The translations under genes were made by a program, and so were the position numbers. From positions 6,791,018-6,855,017 of the forward strand of contig NZ_GG657757.1 of NCBI RefSeq assembly GCF_000158955.1: DNA of 64,000 bases. Reading direction: 5' to 3'. Shown here one piece after another: positions 35,104 through 43,769 of the stretch. Source of the stretch: Streptomyces viridochromogenes DSM 40736. GTDB lineage: Bacteria; Actinomycetota; Actinomycetes; Streptomycetales; Streptomycetaceae. Position 1 is the first letter of the stretch, and each line of letters opens with the position of its first letter. The notes under the pieces are model-generated. The model saw nothing but the letters and a program-made list of their open reading frames with translations, was not told where the DNA came from and made no database searches.

Positions 35104-35928
35104 TTACAAGGAAGAGGTGAGGCGCTTCGAAGGAAGCGCCAGGTCGAACGTCCAGATTCGTAGGCCGAACTGGTGGACGAGCGAGCTGACGTTATTCTCG
35201 AGGGGAGTTGACGGAGGTAGGTCTTCCGGTCCAAGGACCTCTACCGTGGTCCACTCGCCGGTTGCATACCTCGTCGCCACATGAGTGCCGCGGTCGGAGT
35301 CTTCCTGGCCGCATGCGGCTGCATAGAGAAGCTGTGCCGCTTGCCGACTTGCGGAGGGTGACTTGCCACGCGTCGGTGGTTCGTCGTGGGGAAAGCTGAA
35401 CAACACTTCGCTCTCGGAGACCAGTTCGACCGCGTACGGGTGCTTGTTGGGTGACTCCGGACCCTCGTCGGGTCCCGCAGTCAACGCCAGCACGTCGTTG
35501 AGTGTCGCGAAGAACTCGATACCTAGACTTGGGGTCGCGATGTCCTTCCAAAATGAAGTGCCGCCTCGTGCCCGGACTTCGTCGCGACCGCGCAGGGTCA
35601 GTGCATGGAGGATCTTTTCCGGCCCGCGTTCCTCTGCTTGACACAGTGTGCGCAAGGCGTCGTAAGCCGTAGCTCCGTCTCCGTAGGGCCATACGAGAGC
35701 CCACGTGGCATCGTCATGAGCAGGGCAATACGGATCTTCTTTGATCGGGCCATCTGGATCGTCGCAGTACGGGCATAGGTTCCAGGCGGTCTTCTGCCAG
35801 TACCAGATGTTACGCGGGCTGTCACTGCGGTTCCGCTGCCAACCTTTGGATTCCAGGTATGCCTCGATGATGGCGGGCCCATGGGCGCGAAATTCGGCGA
35901 CCTGAGCGTCCGATATGTCATAGGTCAC
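35104..35928 (-). CDS. Hypothetical protein with a zinc-ribbon-like CXXC pair
   Basis: The 274-residue protein has CPYCDDPDGPIKEDPYC near residues 52-68, which could bind zinc, and otherwise a mixed alpha/beta composition without a domain I recognise. The GTG start overlaps the stop of the small basic protein gene (GTGA), so it is translated with it, probably at the 3' end of the kinase-drmD-drmMI transcript. The GC content is lower than that of the neighbouring core genes, consistent with recent transfer. Confidence 0.7.
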   Translation of the reverse strand: MTYDISDAQVAEFRAHGPAIIEAYLESKGWQRNRSDSPRNIWYWQKTAWNLCPYCDDPDGPIKEDPYCPAHDDATWALVWPYGDGATAYDALRTLCQAEERGPEKILHALTLRGRDEVRARGGTSFWKDIATPSLGIEFFATLNDVLALTAGPDEGPESPNKHPYAVELVSESEVLFSFPHDEPPTRGKSPSASRQAAQLLYAAACGQEDSDRGTHVATRYATGEWTTVEVLGPEDLPPSTPLENNVSSLVHQFGLRIWTFDLALPSKRLTSSL

Positions 35929-36248
35929 GCGTCATGCTTCCTGGCGGGCCGGCCTGCGAGAGCTTGGCCGGAGGGGGTAGATACACAACGATGCTCTGCC
36001 TTGTTCGTGGGAGCGTAGCCGAGGGCTGCGCGGTTGATGAAGCGGTCACCGAGGTCGCGCACGGGTGCGGGCTTCGGTTGCTGCTCAACCTTCTTTGCCG
36101 TGGCCTTCTTGGGGGCGGACTTTTTGCCGCCGCCCGCCCGCTTGACCTGAGTCACCTTCGCCTGCTTGGCCATCTTCGCAGCCGGCGTATTGCGGGCCGC
36201 AAACTTCCTGCGGAGTTCCGACAGTTGCTCGCGCTCGCGAATGGCCAC
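35925..36248 (-). CDS. Small lysine-rich basic protein, start uncertain
   Basis: From the GTG at 36248 the product has 107 residues with a lysine/alanine-rich middle (KRAGGGKKSAPKKATAKK), likely to bind nucleic acid. The start is doubtful: no ribosome site precedes it, and the frame stays open upstream through protein-like sequence (KIKALHQALHLARAAIG) to the stop of the methylase gene, with no ATG, GTG or TTG in that part. A rare start codon, a lost start, or a sequence error is possible. It overlaps the following gene by 4 bp. Confidence 0.5.
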   Translation of the reverse strand: MAIREREQLSELRRKFAARNTPAAKMAKQAKVTQVKRAGGGKKSAPKKATAKKVEQQPKPAPVRDLGDRFINRAALGYAPTNKAEHRCVSTPSGQALAGRPARKHDA

Positions 36249-36578
36249 GTTCGTGGGGAGGGGGTTGGTGAGGGCGCGGGCCCGGCTGAGTGCGTAACGC
36301 GCTGCGTGCCAGTTCTTCCTGCCGATCGCCGCGCGGGCCAGGTGAAGGGCTTGGTGCAGGGCCTTGATCTTCGCGGGCTGCCGCTTGGGTATGGGCTCCT
36401 CGGCCCCGCTGCTCCGCCGCTGCCCGGCGGCGCGGGTGCCCCAGTCGGTACCCGAGGTCAGGACGACGACCGAACGAGGGTTGCTGTCTGGCTTCGACGT
36501 ACCACGTGCGTTGTTCCTTGGCTGAGCGGTGGGGCAGGCCCGGGGATGGCCACCGGGGGGGCCACCCCCGGGGGCAGG
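36249..36578 (-). other. Open, startless coding-like stretch between the methylase gene and the small basic protein gene
   Basis: In the frame of the small basic protein gene this 330-bp stretch has no stop and no common start codon. Its translation includes VVVLTSGTDWGTRAAGQ and a helical NWHAARYALSRARAL, which look like real protein. It is also the frame of the upstream methylase gene, separated only by that gene's TGA (36579-36581). It may belong to the small gene through an uncommon start, or be decayed coding sequence. Confidence 0.4.
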
Positions 36579-39500
36579 TCAGTCGTGGCGGGGACCTTGA
36601 CCGGGGGGTGGGGTGAGGGTGGAGCGGTAGGTACCGGACTCGCCCTCGGTGAGCGGGTTCTCCAGGGTCAGCCCGGCGGCGGCCATGCGGTCGTACTCGG
36701 CGAGGACGAGACGCTTGGTGCGGTACTCGCCGTACTTGGCGATCTCGTTGTTCTTCAGGCCGCCCGACTCCGACTGGAAGGACTCCAGGATGTAGTCGGT
36801 GTCCTTGCGGGAGATCCCGTAAAGGTGGAAGAAGTACGCGTCCAGCTCGGCGCGCAGTTGGGTGCGGCGGTCTTCGTCCCACCGGTACGGTTCGCCTTCG
36901 TCGCTCAGGTCGCGGGCGAGTGGAGTCATGTCGTAGGCGGTGTAGACGAGTTCGAGGACGCGAGGTAGGAGGAAGGGGAGATGAGGTTCGAGGACAGCGG
37001 GGGTGGGGACAGGTAGCTGCTTCCACGTGAAGAGCTTCATGTGAGCATCACTGATCTTTTGACGACTTACGAAGTCGAACACCAGGGATGACTGGGTGGC
37101 GATCAGGGCTGCGACGAACCTGGGCGGAACCTGGGGCAGCATCAGTGGATAGGTATTGAGGGTGGCTACGCGGGGAATGAAGGCTGGAATGGCGGTACGT
37201 TCGTTAGTTGAAGCGGTCACGTCGCACCAGCCGCAGAGCCAGTCATGCTGCCAGTGTGCTTCAGCCAGGCGCATACTGACCCCTGGCACTTCGACCTTCC
37301 GGCCGTTCCGCTCCACCGAAATAGTTCCAGCATCTTGAACCCAGCTGAGCGGGAACGCCTGTCGCGCTGGATCTTGCAGCTCGGTCGCAGGCAGATAGCG
37401 GGGTTGGTTCTGCCGGTTGACAGCAGTGAGGCTCTTGATGACATCGGCAGCTCGATGATTGAAGAAGTTGACCATCTTAGCTTCGTACAGGGGAAGCATT
37501 CTTTCATTGCCGCGTACGAAAGAGTGCCCTTGAAGTTCCCAGCCCTCTTCTTCTAGTTCGGCGCGTGGGCGAATGATTTCCCTGTCATTAGCGCTCCGAA
37601 TGATGTACTTGAAGTCGATATTCCACGGGTTTCCATCTGATGACTTTTCGTTTTGCAATACCGGAAAGCGCCGGTAGATCGTCGATGTCAAATCCGCATC
37701 TCGCTGTGTGCGAAATACGGGGAGGGTGCCTGTGTTTGGGCTCATCCGTGCCAGGTCATCCGGGGCTAGGGCGAGGACACGGGTTGAGTCATGGATGTCC
37801 GTTGTTTCCGAGAGGAAGAAGCCGATGCGGCTCGCATCCGCACGGGTGGCCCGCCCGGTGAGGGAAAGTAGGCAGAACTTGTAACGAGAATCCACACTCG
37901 CGAACCATTTTCCGCCTTTGGGTAGAGCGGGAGACTTCGGGCGGCGGTTCTCGAAATCGTACAGCGATGCCAATGTGCCTATGCGGACGAAGTCGCCGAA
38001 CAGAAACTGCCCTCCGGCATTCGTGGCGATGGCGGTCGGGATGATGGATCCGAACCGGCCGTTTGGGCTGCAGATTGATGAAAAGAGCTCGGTGAATAGT
38101 TGGTCCGTCTGCAGCTTGGTGACGCCTCCGGCGGTGAGCCCTTCGGCGCACAGGGGGAAAACGCCAGAGTTTGCCGCGAACATGAAAGTGGACTTCAGTG
38201 TTCGGCGCGCGCTCTGGTATCGCTCAGCCTCGGCCGGATTCTCTTGAAGCCAGGTGGCAATCCGCTTGCGCATAGCGACGCCTGACAGCTCGGCGATGGA
38301 CGGCTCTGTCACGCTAAAATATTTCTTGTCTTCGAACTCGGAACGATCCCACGGTGGGTTGCCCACCACGCACGAAAACCCGCCGGACCAACCCATTGTC
38401 GGGCTGGCGGCAGCCGCTTCCGCCGGTGTGTTTCCGTCTTCCAACACCGAGAAGATTTCGGGGAACTCTAGGTGCCAGTGAAAGAAGGCGTACTGGTCAC
38501 GTAGGCGCACAATCTCGTCGTGTGTCGACTGGGATGCCCCGTTGCCGTCAGGTGCCTCTAGGTCCCGGAACACCTTGTGAGTGATCGCTGGTGACGACTC
38601 CTTGCGCTTGACCCAGACGAAGGCTGCACACCAGGCGTCCGCCAAATGTAGGGCGTGGAGGTAGTCGTCCGACGTGGACCAGTCACGATAGGCGGCTTCT
38701 TTACGGCGGACCTCGGTGAGGTTGTCGGCCGGAGACGCGGTGATATGGCGCAGGCTGCGGGCGAAGGACGTGTTGGCGACGTTCGTCTCCGTCTGCGCCT
38801 CGAACAGAACGCCCTGGCCCTTGCGTTCCTCCGTGTTGCGGTTGAGCAACTGCCGCGCCCAAGCATCGTCGTCGCCTTCTGTCGTTTTGAACGCCTTCTC
38901 TGGGATGCCGTCGCGCATCAGGGCTGGGGTCACCCCGATCAGACCGTTGCCATGCTTGATATGGGCGTCCAGGAAGCTGAGGGGTTTGCCCGGTTCCATT
39001 GCTTCCAACCACAGCGATACCTTGGCCAACTCGACCGCCATCGGGTTGAGGTCCACGCCGTAGACGCACCGCGCGACGACCTCGTGCAGGGCATGCCGTA
39101 CAGCCTCGGCTGTGGGCTCCGGGTTGCGCTCGCGGACGGCGGCCACCCGCTTGGCGATGCGGCGGGCAGCCGCCACGAGGAAGTGGCCCGATCCGCAGGC
39201 GGGGTCGCAGACTGTGAGGGAGAGGAGTTCCTCGACGATCGTATCGGTGGGGCTGAGCCGACCCTCCGCGTTCGCCCGCTGCTCCCCGCGCCTGACGGCA
39301 TCGTCTATCACCGGGTTCAGCGTCGAGTCGAGCAGCGTCTCGGTGAGTGCCGATGGGGTGTAGTAACTACCGGTCTTCTTGCGGTCGTTACCGATGCGAT
39401 CGACCAGTTCGAAGGTGCGGTCGGCCACGCTGTGCTTCGGCACCAGCTCCAGCAGTGCCTCGTATACGGAGCCGAGCTCCTCGGCTCCCATGTGCTGGTA

Positions 39501-40757
39501 GTCGACGGGACGCCAACGGCCGGAGCCCGTGTCGCGCACACGTGCCATGTGCTTGACCGCCTCGAACAGGTGGCGGTTGGCCAGCCGCGCCCCGTGCAGA
39601 GGCTTGTCCGCGGGGCCGTCGTTGAAGAGGCCACCGAGGCCCTTCAACCCCAGCTCCGGACGGCCGTCCTCAGAACCCAGCGCGTCGATCAGGAGCAGGA
39701 GGGCCTGGTACTGGTCGTCGTGGGCCGTGCCCAGACGGCGCAGGGCATGTCGGCGCAGGCGCGCGGTGGAGAAGTAGCGGATGAAACGCTCGCGGGTCTG
39801 TTCATCCGCATCGGGGTCCAGCAGCGCACCCCGGTCCTCGGCGACGAAGAGGAAGATCATGCGGTAGACGAGCCGCAGCAGCGCCGTCTGGAAGGCGTGG
39901 ACGTCCAGACGCTCACGGAGTTCGTTGTTGTGCGGGTGGCTCAGGAACCCGGTACCGAGGACGGTCAGCGCCGCCTGAACGCCGTCACGGAAGTGATCCA
40001 GCGCCCGGCTACCGGACTCGATGGCGACCGTCCGCCACTTCTCCAGCCAGCACCCGGCCGGGGCAGCCCCCTCCGGCACCGCGAACCGCGACGCGTGCAG
40101 CACGCAGTACAGCAGCACGAACTCGCTGAACAGCTCCCCGTCGAAGATCGCCTCGAGGTCGAACTCGACGTACGCCGCCGTCGCGAAGGACGACGAGTCC
40201 CGCAGCAGCCGCAGCCGGCGCCCGTTGGTGAGCACCGCCCACAGGTGGGCCTCGGTGCGGTTCAGGCAGTCCTGGAGCATCGACTGCGCCGGGACCTGAC
40301 CGGCCGCCGGACGCTTGTCCAACTCCTGGTTCCACGGCACCAGATGCACCAGCGCCGGACCGTGCCGATGCGACACGGGAAACCGCTTCTCCGAATCGGA
40401 GTCGGCCGGAACACCCCCAGCCCCGACCTCCGTCAGCGCCCCGAAGTCCAGCTTGCGGAACAACTGGGCGAGCCAGTCGGAGCCCGCCCGCCCCGTCGGG
40501 TCGGCCGACGGCGCACCCGTGACCGGGTCCGAAGGCAGCGCGGCGCGCAGGTCGCGCCAGAGCGGCTTGAGGTACTCCCAAGCGCGCTCGGCCTCGTCCC
40601 GGACGGGCACGGACGCGGGCAAACCGTAGTCGGCGGGCTTGGTGCCCGGCAGGTTCCGCGCCTCGGCGATGCGCAGCAGCATGTCGGCGGGGAGCAGACC
40701 GCCGACCGTGGTGACGGCGGTGAAGGCCAGGGCGGTGCGGGTGGCGGCGGCGGACAT
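36579..40757 (-). CDS. Large N6-adenine methyltransferase, DrmMI/PglX-like
   Basis: The 1392-residue protein has a SAM motif DPACGSGHFL (518-527), VYGVDLNPMAVELAKVSLWL, and the catalytic NPPW at 800-803, so it should be an active adenine methylase. The N-terminal 460 residues are a helical region found in DrmMI/PglX-type enzymes; the part after NPPW should recognise the target. In DISARM class 1, DrmMI marks self DNA. From about 38300 to 37050 (roughly residues 820-1236) the DNA is clearly GC-poor against both flanks, suggesting exchange of the specificity region. The ATG overlaps the drmD stop. There is no nuclease domain. A BREX PglX label is less likely because pglZ and brxC are absent. 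Confidence 0.85.
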   Translation of the reverse strand: MSAAATRTALAFTAVTTVGGLLPADMLLRIAEARNLPGTKPADYGLPASVPVRDEAERAWEYLKPLWRDLRAALPSDPVTGAPSADPTGRAGSDWLAQLFRKLDFGALTEVGAGGVPADSDSEKRFPVSHRHGPALVHLVPWNQELDKRPAAGQVPAQSMLQDCLNRTEAHLWAVLTNGRRLRLLRDSSSFATAAYVEFDLEAIFDGELFSEFVLLYCVLHASRFAVPEGAAPAGCWLEKWRTVAIESGSRALDHFRDGVQAALTVLGTGFLSHPHNNELRERLDVHAFQTALLRLVYRMIFLFVAEDRGALLDPDADEQTRERFIRYFSTARLRRHALRRLGTAHDDQYQALLLLIDALGSEDGRPELGLKGLGGLFNDGPADKPLHGARLANRHLFEAVKHMARVRDTGSGRWRPVDYQHMGAEELGSVYEALLELVPKHSVADRTFELVDRIGNDRKKTGSYYTPSALTETLLDSTLNPVIDDAVRRGEQRANAEGRLSPTDTIVEELLSLTVCDPACGSGHFLVAAARRIAKRVAAVRERNPEPTAEAVRHALHEVVARCVYGVDLNPMAVELAKVSLWLEAMEPGKPLSFLDAHIKHGNGLIGVTPALMRDGIPEKAFKTTEGDDDAWARQLLNRNTEERKGQGVLFEAQTETNVANTSFARSLRHITASPADNLTEVRRKEAAYRDWSTSDDYLHALHLADAWCAAFVWVKRKESSPAITHKVFRDLEAPDGNGASQSTHDEIVRLRDQYAFFHWHLEFPEIFSVLEDGNTPAEAAAASPTMGWSGGFSCVVGNPPWDRSEFEDKKYFSVTEPSIAELSGVAMRKRIATWLQENPAEAERYQSARRTLKSTFMFAANSGVFPLCAEGLTAGGVTKLQTDQLFTELFSSICSPNGRFGSIIPTAIATNAGGQFLFGDFVRIGTLASLYDFENRRPKSPALPKGGKWFASVDSRYKFCLLSLTGRATRADASRIGFFLSETTDIHDSTRVLALAPDDLARMSPNTGTLPVFRTQRDADLTSTIYRRFPVLQNEKSSDGNPWNIDFKYIIRSANDREIIRPRAELEEEGWELQGHSFVRGNERMLPLYEAKMVNFFNHRAADVIKSLTAVNRQNQPRYLPATELQDPARQAFPLSWVQDAGTISVERNGRKVEVPGVSMRLAEAHWQHDWLCGWCDVTASTNERTAIPAFIPRVATLNTYPLMLPQVPPRFVAALIATQSSLVFDFVSRQKISDAHMKLFTWKQLPVPTPAVLEPHLPFLLPRVLELVYTAYDMTPLARDLSDEGEPYRWDEDRRTQLRAELDAYFFHLYGISRKDTDYILESFQSESGGLKNNEIAKYGEYRTKRLVLAEYDRMAAAGLTLENPLTEGESGTYRSTLTPPPGQGPRHD

Positions 40758-43711
40758 CAGGCTTCGGCTCCGGACACGGTAGAGGCGGCGGGGGCGGCGG
40801 GCGGCACGTAGACGTACACGCCGAGGACGTCGGCGGGCTCCTGCGGGACGACCTTCAGACCGCGGACGATCTCCTCGTTGGCCTTGCGCACGCGGCGGTG
40901 CGATGCGTCGAGTTCGGCGGCCAGACGGGTGCCGTACTCGGAGAGGTGGTCGGCGAGGCCGGGCAGGCCCTCCAAGGCGCGGGTGATGGCGTTGCGGGCG
41001 GCCAGCTCGTGGGTGTTGGCGGTGGCGCGGGCCCCGAGGAGCGCGGCGGCCGCGTCGTCGTCCAGCCAGCGGGCGCGCTGCGGCAGGCCCTCGTAGGCCA
41101 GCAGCCGCGCGTCCTCGGCGACCACCTGCCGCTCACCGGTGCGGGACGGCAGGGTGAGGTGGAAGCGGTAGCGGACCAGCAGCAGCGTGGTGCGCACGCC
41201 CACCGCGTCCGTCGTCACCACACCGCAGCGGCGGGCCGGGCGGGGACCCAGCGCCTTCGCGTCGAGCGCCGAGTCCAGGACGTAGGAGGCGACGGCCCCG
41301 ATCGCCGGGTCGGTGCGGACGAGGGCGGCCTCGCCGCGTCCGATCGCCGGCGTCGTGCGGAACGGGATCTCGCGGTCCTCCTCGACAAGCCGGTTGCCCA
41401 GCGTGGCCGCGAGCGCGTCGCGCAGCCCCGCCGGGGTGCCGCCGACCTGCGCGGTGAAGTCGCCGCTGCCGTCACGAGGGTCGCGGACCAGCGCGTCCAG
41501 GTCCCGCAGCGCCTCCAGCGCGAACTCGCGCACCTCCTCCGCACCGCCGAGCGCGGCCCGTACGGCGGCGACCTCGCGGGCGACCTCCTCCGGGTGGATG
41601 GCCCGCTGCGCGTACTTGGAGCGGGAGGTCTTCTCCCGCTCGGCGGCCGAGCTCCACTCCCGCTCGATGCGGTCGAAGGACTCCTGGTGACCGTCCATCT
41701 CGAACAGGCTCTCCTGGCTGCCCTGCCGCCCGTGCAGCAGCAGCCACTCCACCACGGCGTCCGTGACGCCGCTCGCGGTCTCGTCGGGGACGGAGACGGA
41801 GATGCCCAGATCCTTCTTGATCTGGCGGTGCTTCTTGAACAGCACCTCCAGAACCTTGCCGTCGATGCCGTTGTCCTCGCCGTACATCGTGATGACGCGG
41901 ACCTGGTCGCGCTTCTGGCCGTAGCGGTCTACGCGGCCCTCGCGCTGGTCGTGGCGGGTGGGGTTCCAGGCCAGGTCGTAGTGGACGACGGCGTCGAAGT
42001 GGTGCTGGAGGTTGACGCCCTCGGAGAGGCAGTCGGTGGCGATCAGCACGCGGCGCACGGCCGGGTCGTCGCCCGCCTCGGCGGCCTCGGTGGCGAGCTG
42101 CTCGATCCGCTCCAGGCGCTGCTGCGGGGAGAGGGTGCCGGTCACGGCGGCGATCTTCGTCTTCTTGCCGAGCTTGCCGTCGAGCTGCTCGGCGAGGTAG
42201 TCGGCGGTGGGGATGTAGCGGCAAAAGACGATCGGGTGGTACCCCTCGGAGATCAGCCCCTTCAGGTGCCGGGTCAGCGCCTTCAGCTTCGCGTCCTCCG
42301 CCGGGCCCACCAACTGCTCGGCCCGCTGGGCGAGTTCCAGCAGCCGCGCGCCCGCGTCCTCCGACTCGGCGGCGCCGGGCGCGACGTCCATGCCCTCCAG
42401 GCGGTCGTTGTCGGCGGAGTCGGCGGCCACCGGGGCGCCCAGCACGTCCGCCTCCTGCGCGGTGCGGGCGGTGGCGGACTCGGAGCGCGTCTTCAGGGTC
42501 TGCGCGGCGGCGGCCGGGGAGGACACCATGGAACGCAGCAGCGCGATCACCGACCACCAGGCGATCCTGGCCTCCCGCTTGCCCTGCTCGCCGGCCGCCT
42601 CGACGCGGTCGCGGGCGTAGGCGATCGCGTCGTCCAGCAGCGCCCGGTAGGCCGGGGTCAGCTTGTACGGCTCGTCCTTCGTCCAGCGGTCGGACGGGAA
42701 CGCGGTCCGCTCCGCCAGCGAGTCGTCGGCGAGGCCGTCCTCCTTGGTGAGGTAGTCGCGCACGTCGGCGCGCTTGCGGGCCACGAAGTGCTCGGCGAGC
42801 TTCGCCCGCCCCGCTGGCGTCTCCAGGTCCAGCGTCGCCAGTTCGGGCCGCACCAGGCCGAGCAGGTTGCGGAACGCGGACTCCTTGCCGGAGTGCGGAG
42901 TCGCCGTCAGCAGCAGCAGGTGGCGGTCGGCGTCGGCGGAGACCTTCCGCAGCAGTTCGTAGCGGAGCTGGTTCGTCGCGGACGACGTGCCGCCCTGCGC
43001 GGGGTCGTCGGCGGCCACGCAGGTGTGCGCCTCGTCGACGATCACCAGGTCGGGGCAGTGCTTGACGAAGTCCTCACGGTGGCGGGTCGACTTAATGAAG
43101 TCCGTCGAGATGATCGTGAACGGGTGCCGGTCGAACAGCGACTGGCCCAGCTCAAGATTCCGCTCCAGGCGCGACACCGTGGACGCCAGCACCAGCTCCG
43201 CGTCGATGCCGAACTTCTCCCGCAGCTCGCCCTGCCACTGCTCGGCCAGCGCCGGGGAGCACAGCACGGCCAGCCGGGTCGCCTCGCCCTGCGCCAGCAG
43301 CTCCTTGGCGATCAGGCCCGCCTCGACCGTCTTGCCGATGCCTACGTCGTCCGAGATCAGCAGCCGCACCGTGCGCTGCCGCAGCGCCATCAGCAGCGGC
43401 ACGAGCTGGTAGGCGCGGGGCTCGACGGCGATCGACGCCAGCGAACGGAACGGGCCCGCGCCGGACCGGAACCCGATGCGCAGCGCCGTACGGAGCAGAC
43501 CGGCGGCACGCTGGTCGCCCAGGTCGTCCGGGCTCGGCTTGGCGAACTCGGCGTGACGCACCTCCTCGAACGTGGGGAAGACGGCCGCGATGTCGTCCTC
43601 GCTCCCGCCCAGCGGGCGCAGCACCAGCATGTCGGGGGCGCTCTCGGGCAGCACCACCCATTCCCGGCCACGGGCGGCGACCAGTGAGCCGGCTGTGTAC
43701 GTGGGGCTCAT
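40757..43711 (-). CDS. drmD: SNF2-family helicase, DrmD-like
   Basis: The 984-residue SF2 ATPase has Walker A DDVGIGKT (121-128), DEAH at 226-229, LTATPHSGKE, and motif VI QREGRVDRYGQ, i.e. a complete Snf2/RapA-type motor. The N-terminal ~100 residues and the C-terminal ~300 residues are family-specific. In class 1 DISARM, drmD directly precedes drmMI, exactly as here. It overlaps drmMI by 4 bp and starts 58 bp after the kinase-helicase gene, with only a weak ribosome site, so coupled expression is likely. A housekeeping RapA/HepA is excluded by context and by length. Confidence 0.85.
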   Translation of the reverse strand: MSPTYTAGSLVAARGREWVVLPESAPDMLVLRPLGGSEDDIAAVFPTFEEVRHAEFAKPSPDDLGDQRAAGLLRTALRIGFRSGAGPFRSLASIAVEPRAYQLVPLLMALRQRTVRLLISDDVGIGKTVEAGLIAKELLAQGEATRLAVLCSPALAEQWQGELREKFGIDAELVLASTVSRLERNLELGQSLFDRHPFTIISTDFIKSTRHREDFVKHCPDLVIVDEAHTCVAADDPAQGGTSSATNQLRYELLRKVSADADRHLLLLTATPHSGKESAFRNLLGLVRPELATLDLETPAGRAKLAEHFVARKRADVRDYLTKEDGLADDSLAERTAFPSDRWTKDEPYKLTPAYRALLDDAIAYARDRVEAAGEQGKREARIAWWSVIALLRSMVSSPAAAAQTLKTRSESATARTAQEADVLGAPVAADSADNDRLEGMDVAPGAAESEDAGARLLELAQRAEQLVGPAEDAKLKALTRHLKGLISEGYHPIVFCRYIPTADYLAEQLDGKLGKKTKIAAVTGTLSPQQRLERIEQLATEAAEAGDDPAVRRVLIATDCLSEGVNLQHHFDAVVHYDLAWNPTRHDQREGRVDRYGQKRDQVRVITMYGEDNGIDGKVLEVLFKKHRQIKKDLGISVSVPDETASGVTDAVVEWLLLHGRQGSQESLFEMDGHQESFDRIEREWSSAAEREKTSRSKYAQRAIHPEEVAREVAAVRAALGGAEEVREFALEALRDLDALVRDPRDGSGDFTAQVGGTPAGLRDALAATLGNRLVEEDREIPFRTTPAIGRGEAALVRTDPAIGAVASYVLDSALDAKALGPRPARRCGVVTTDAVGVRTTLLLVRYRFHLTLPSRTGERQVVAEDARLLAYEGLPQRARWLDDDAAAALLGARATANTHELAARNAITRALEGLPGLADHLSEYGTRLAAELDASHRRVRKANEEIVRGLKVVPQEPADVLGVYVYVPPAAPAASTVSGAEA

Positions 43712-43769
43712 GAGATGTCTCAGTTCCTAGGAAGTCGGTATGTCGAGGAGTCGGGGGTGCGCGGGGCGG

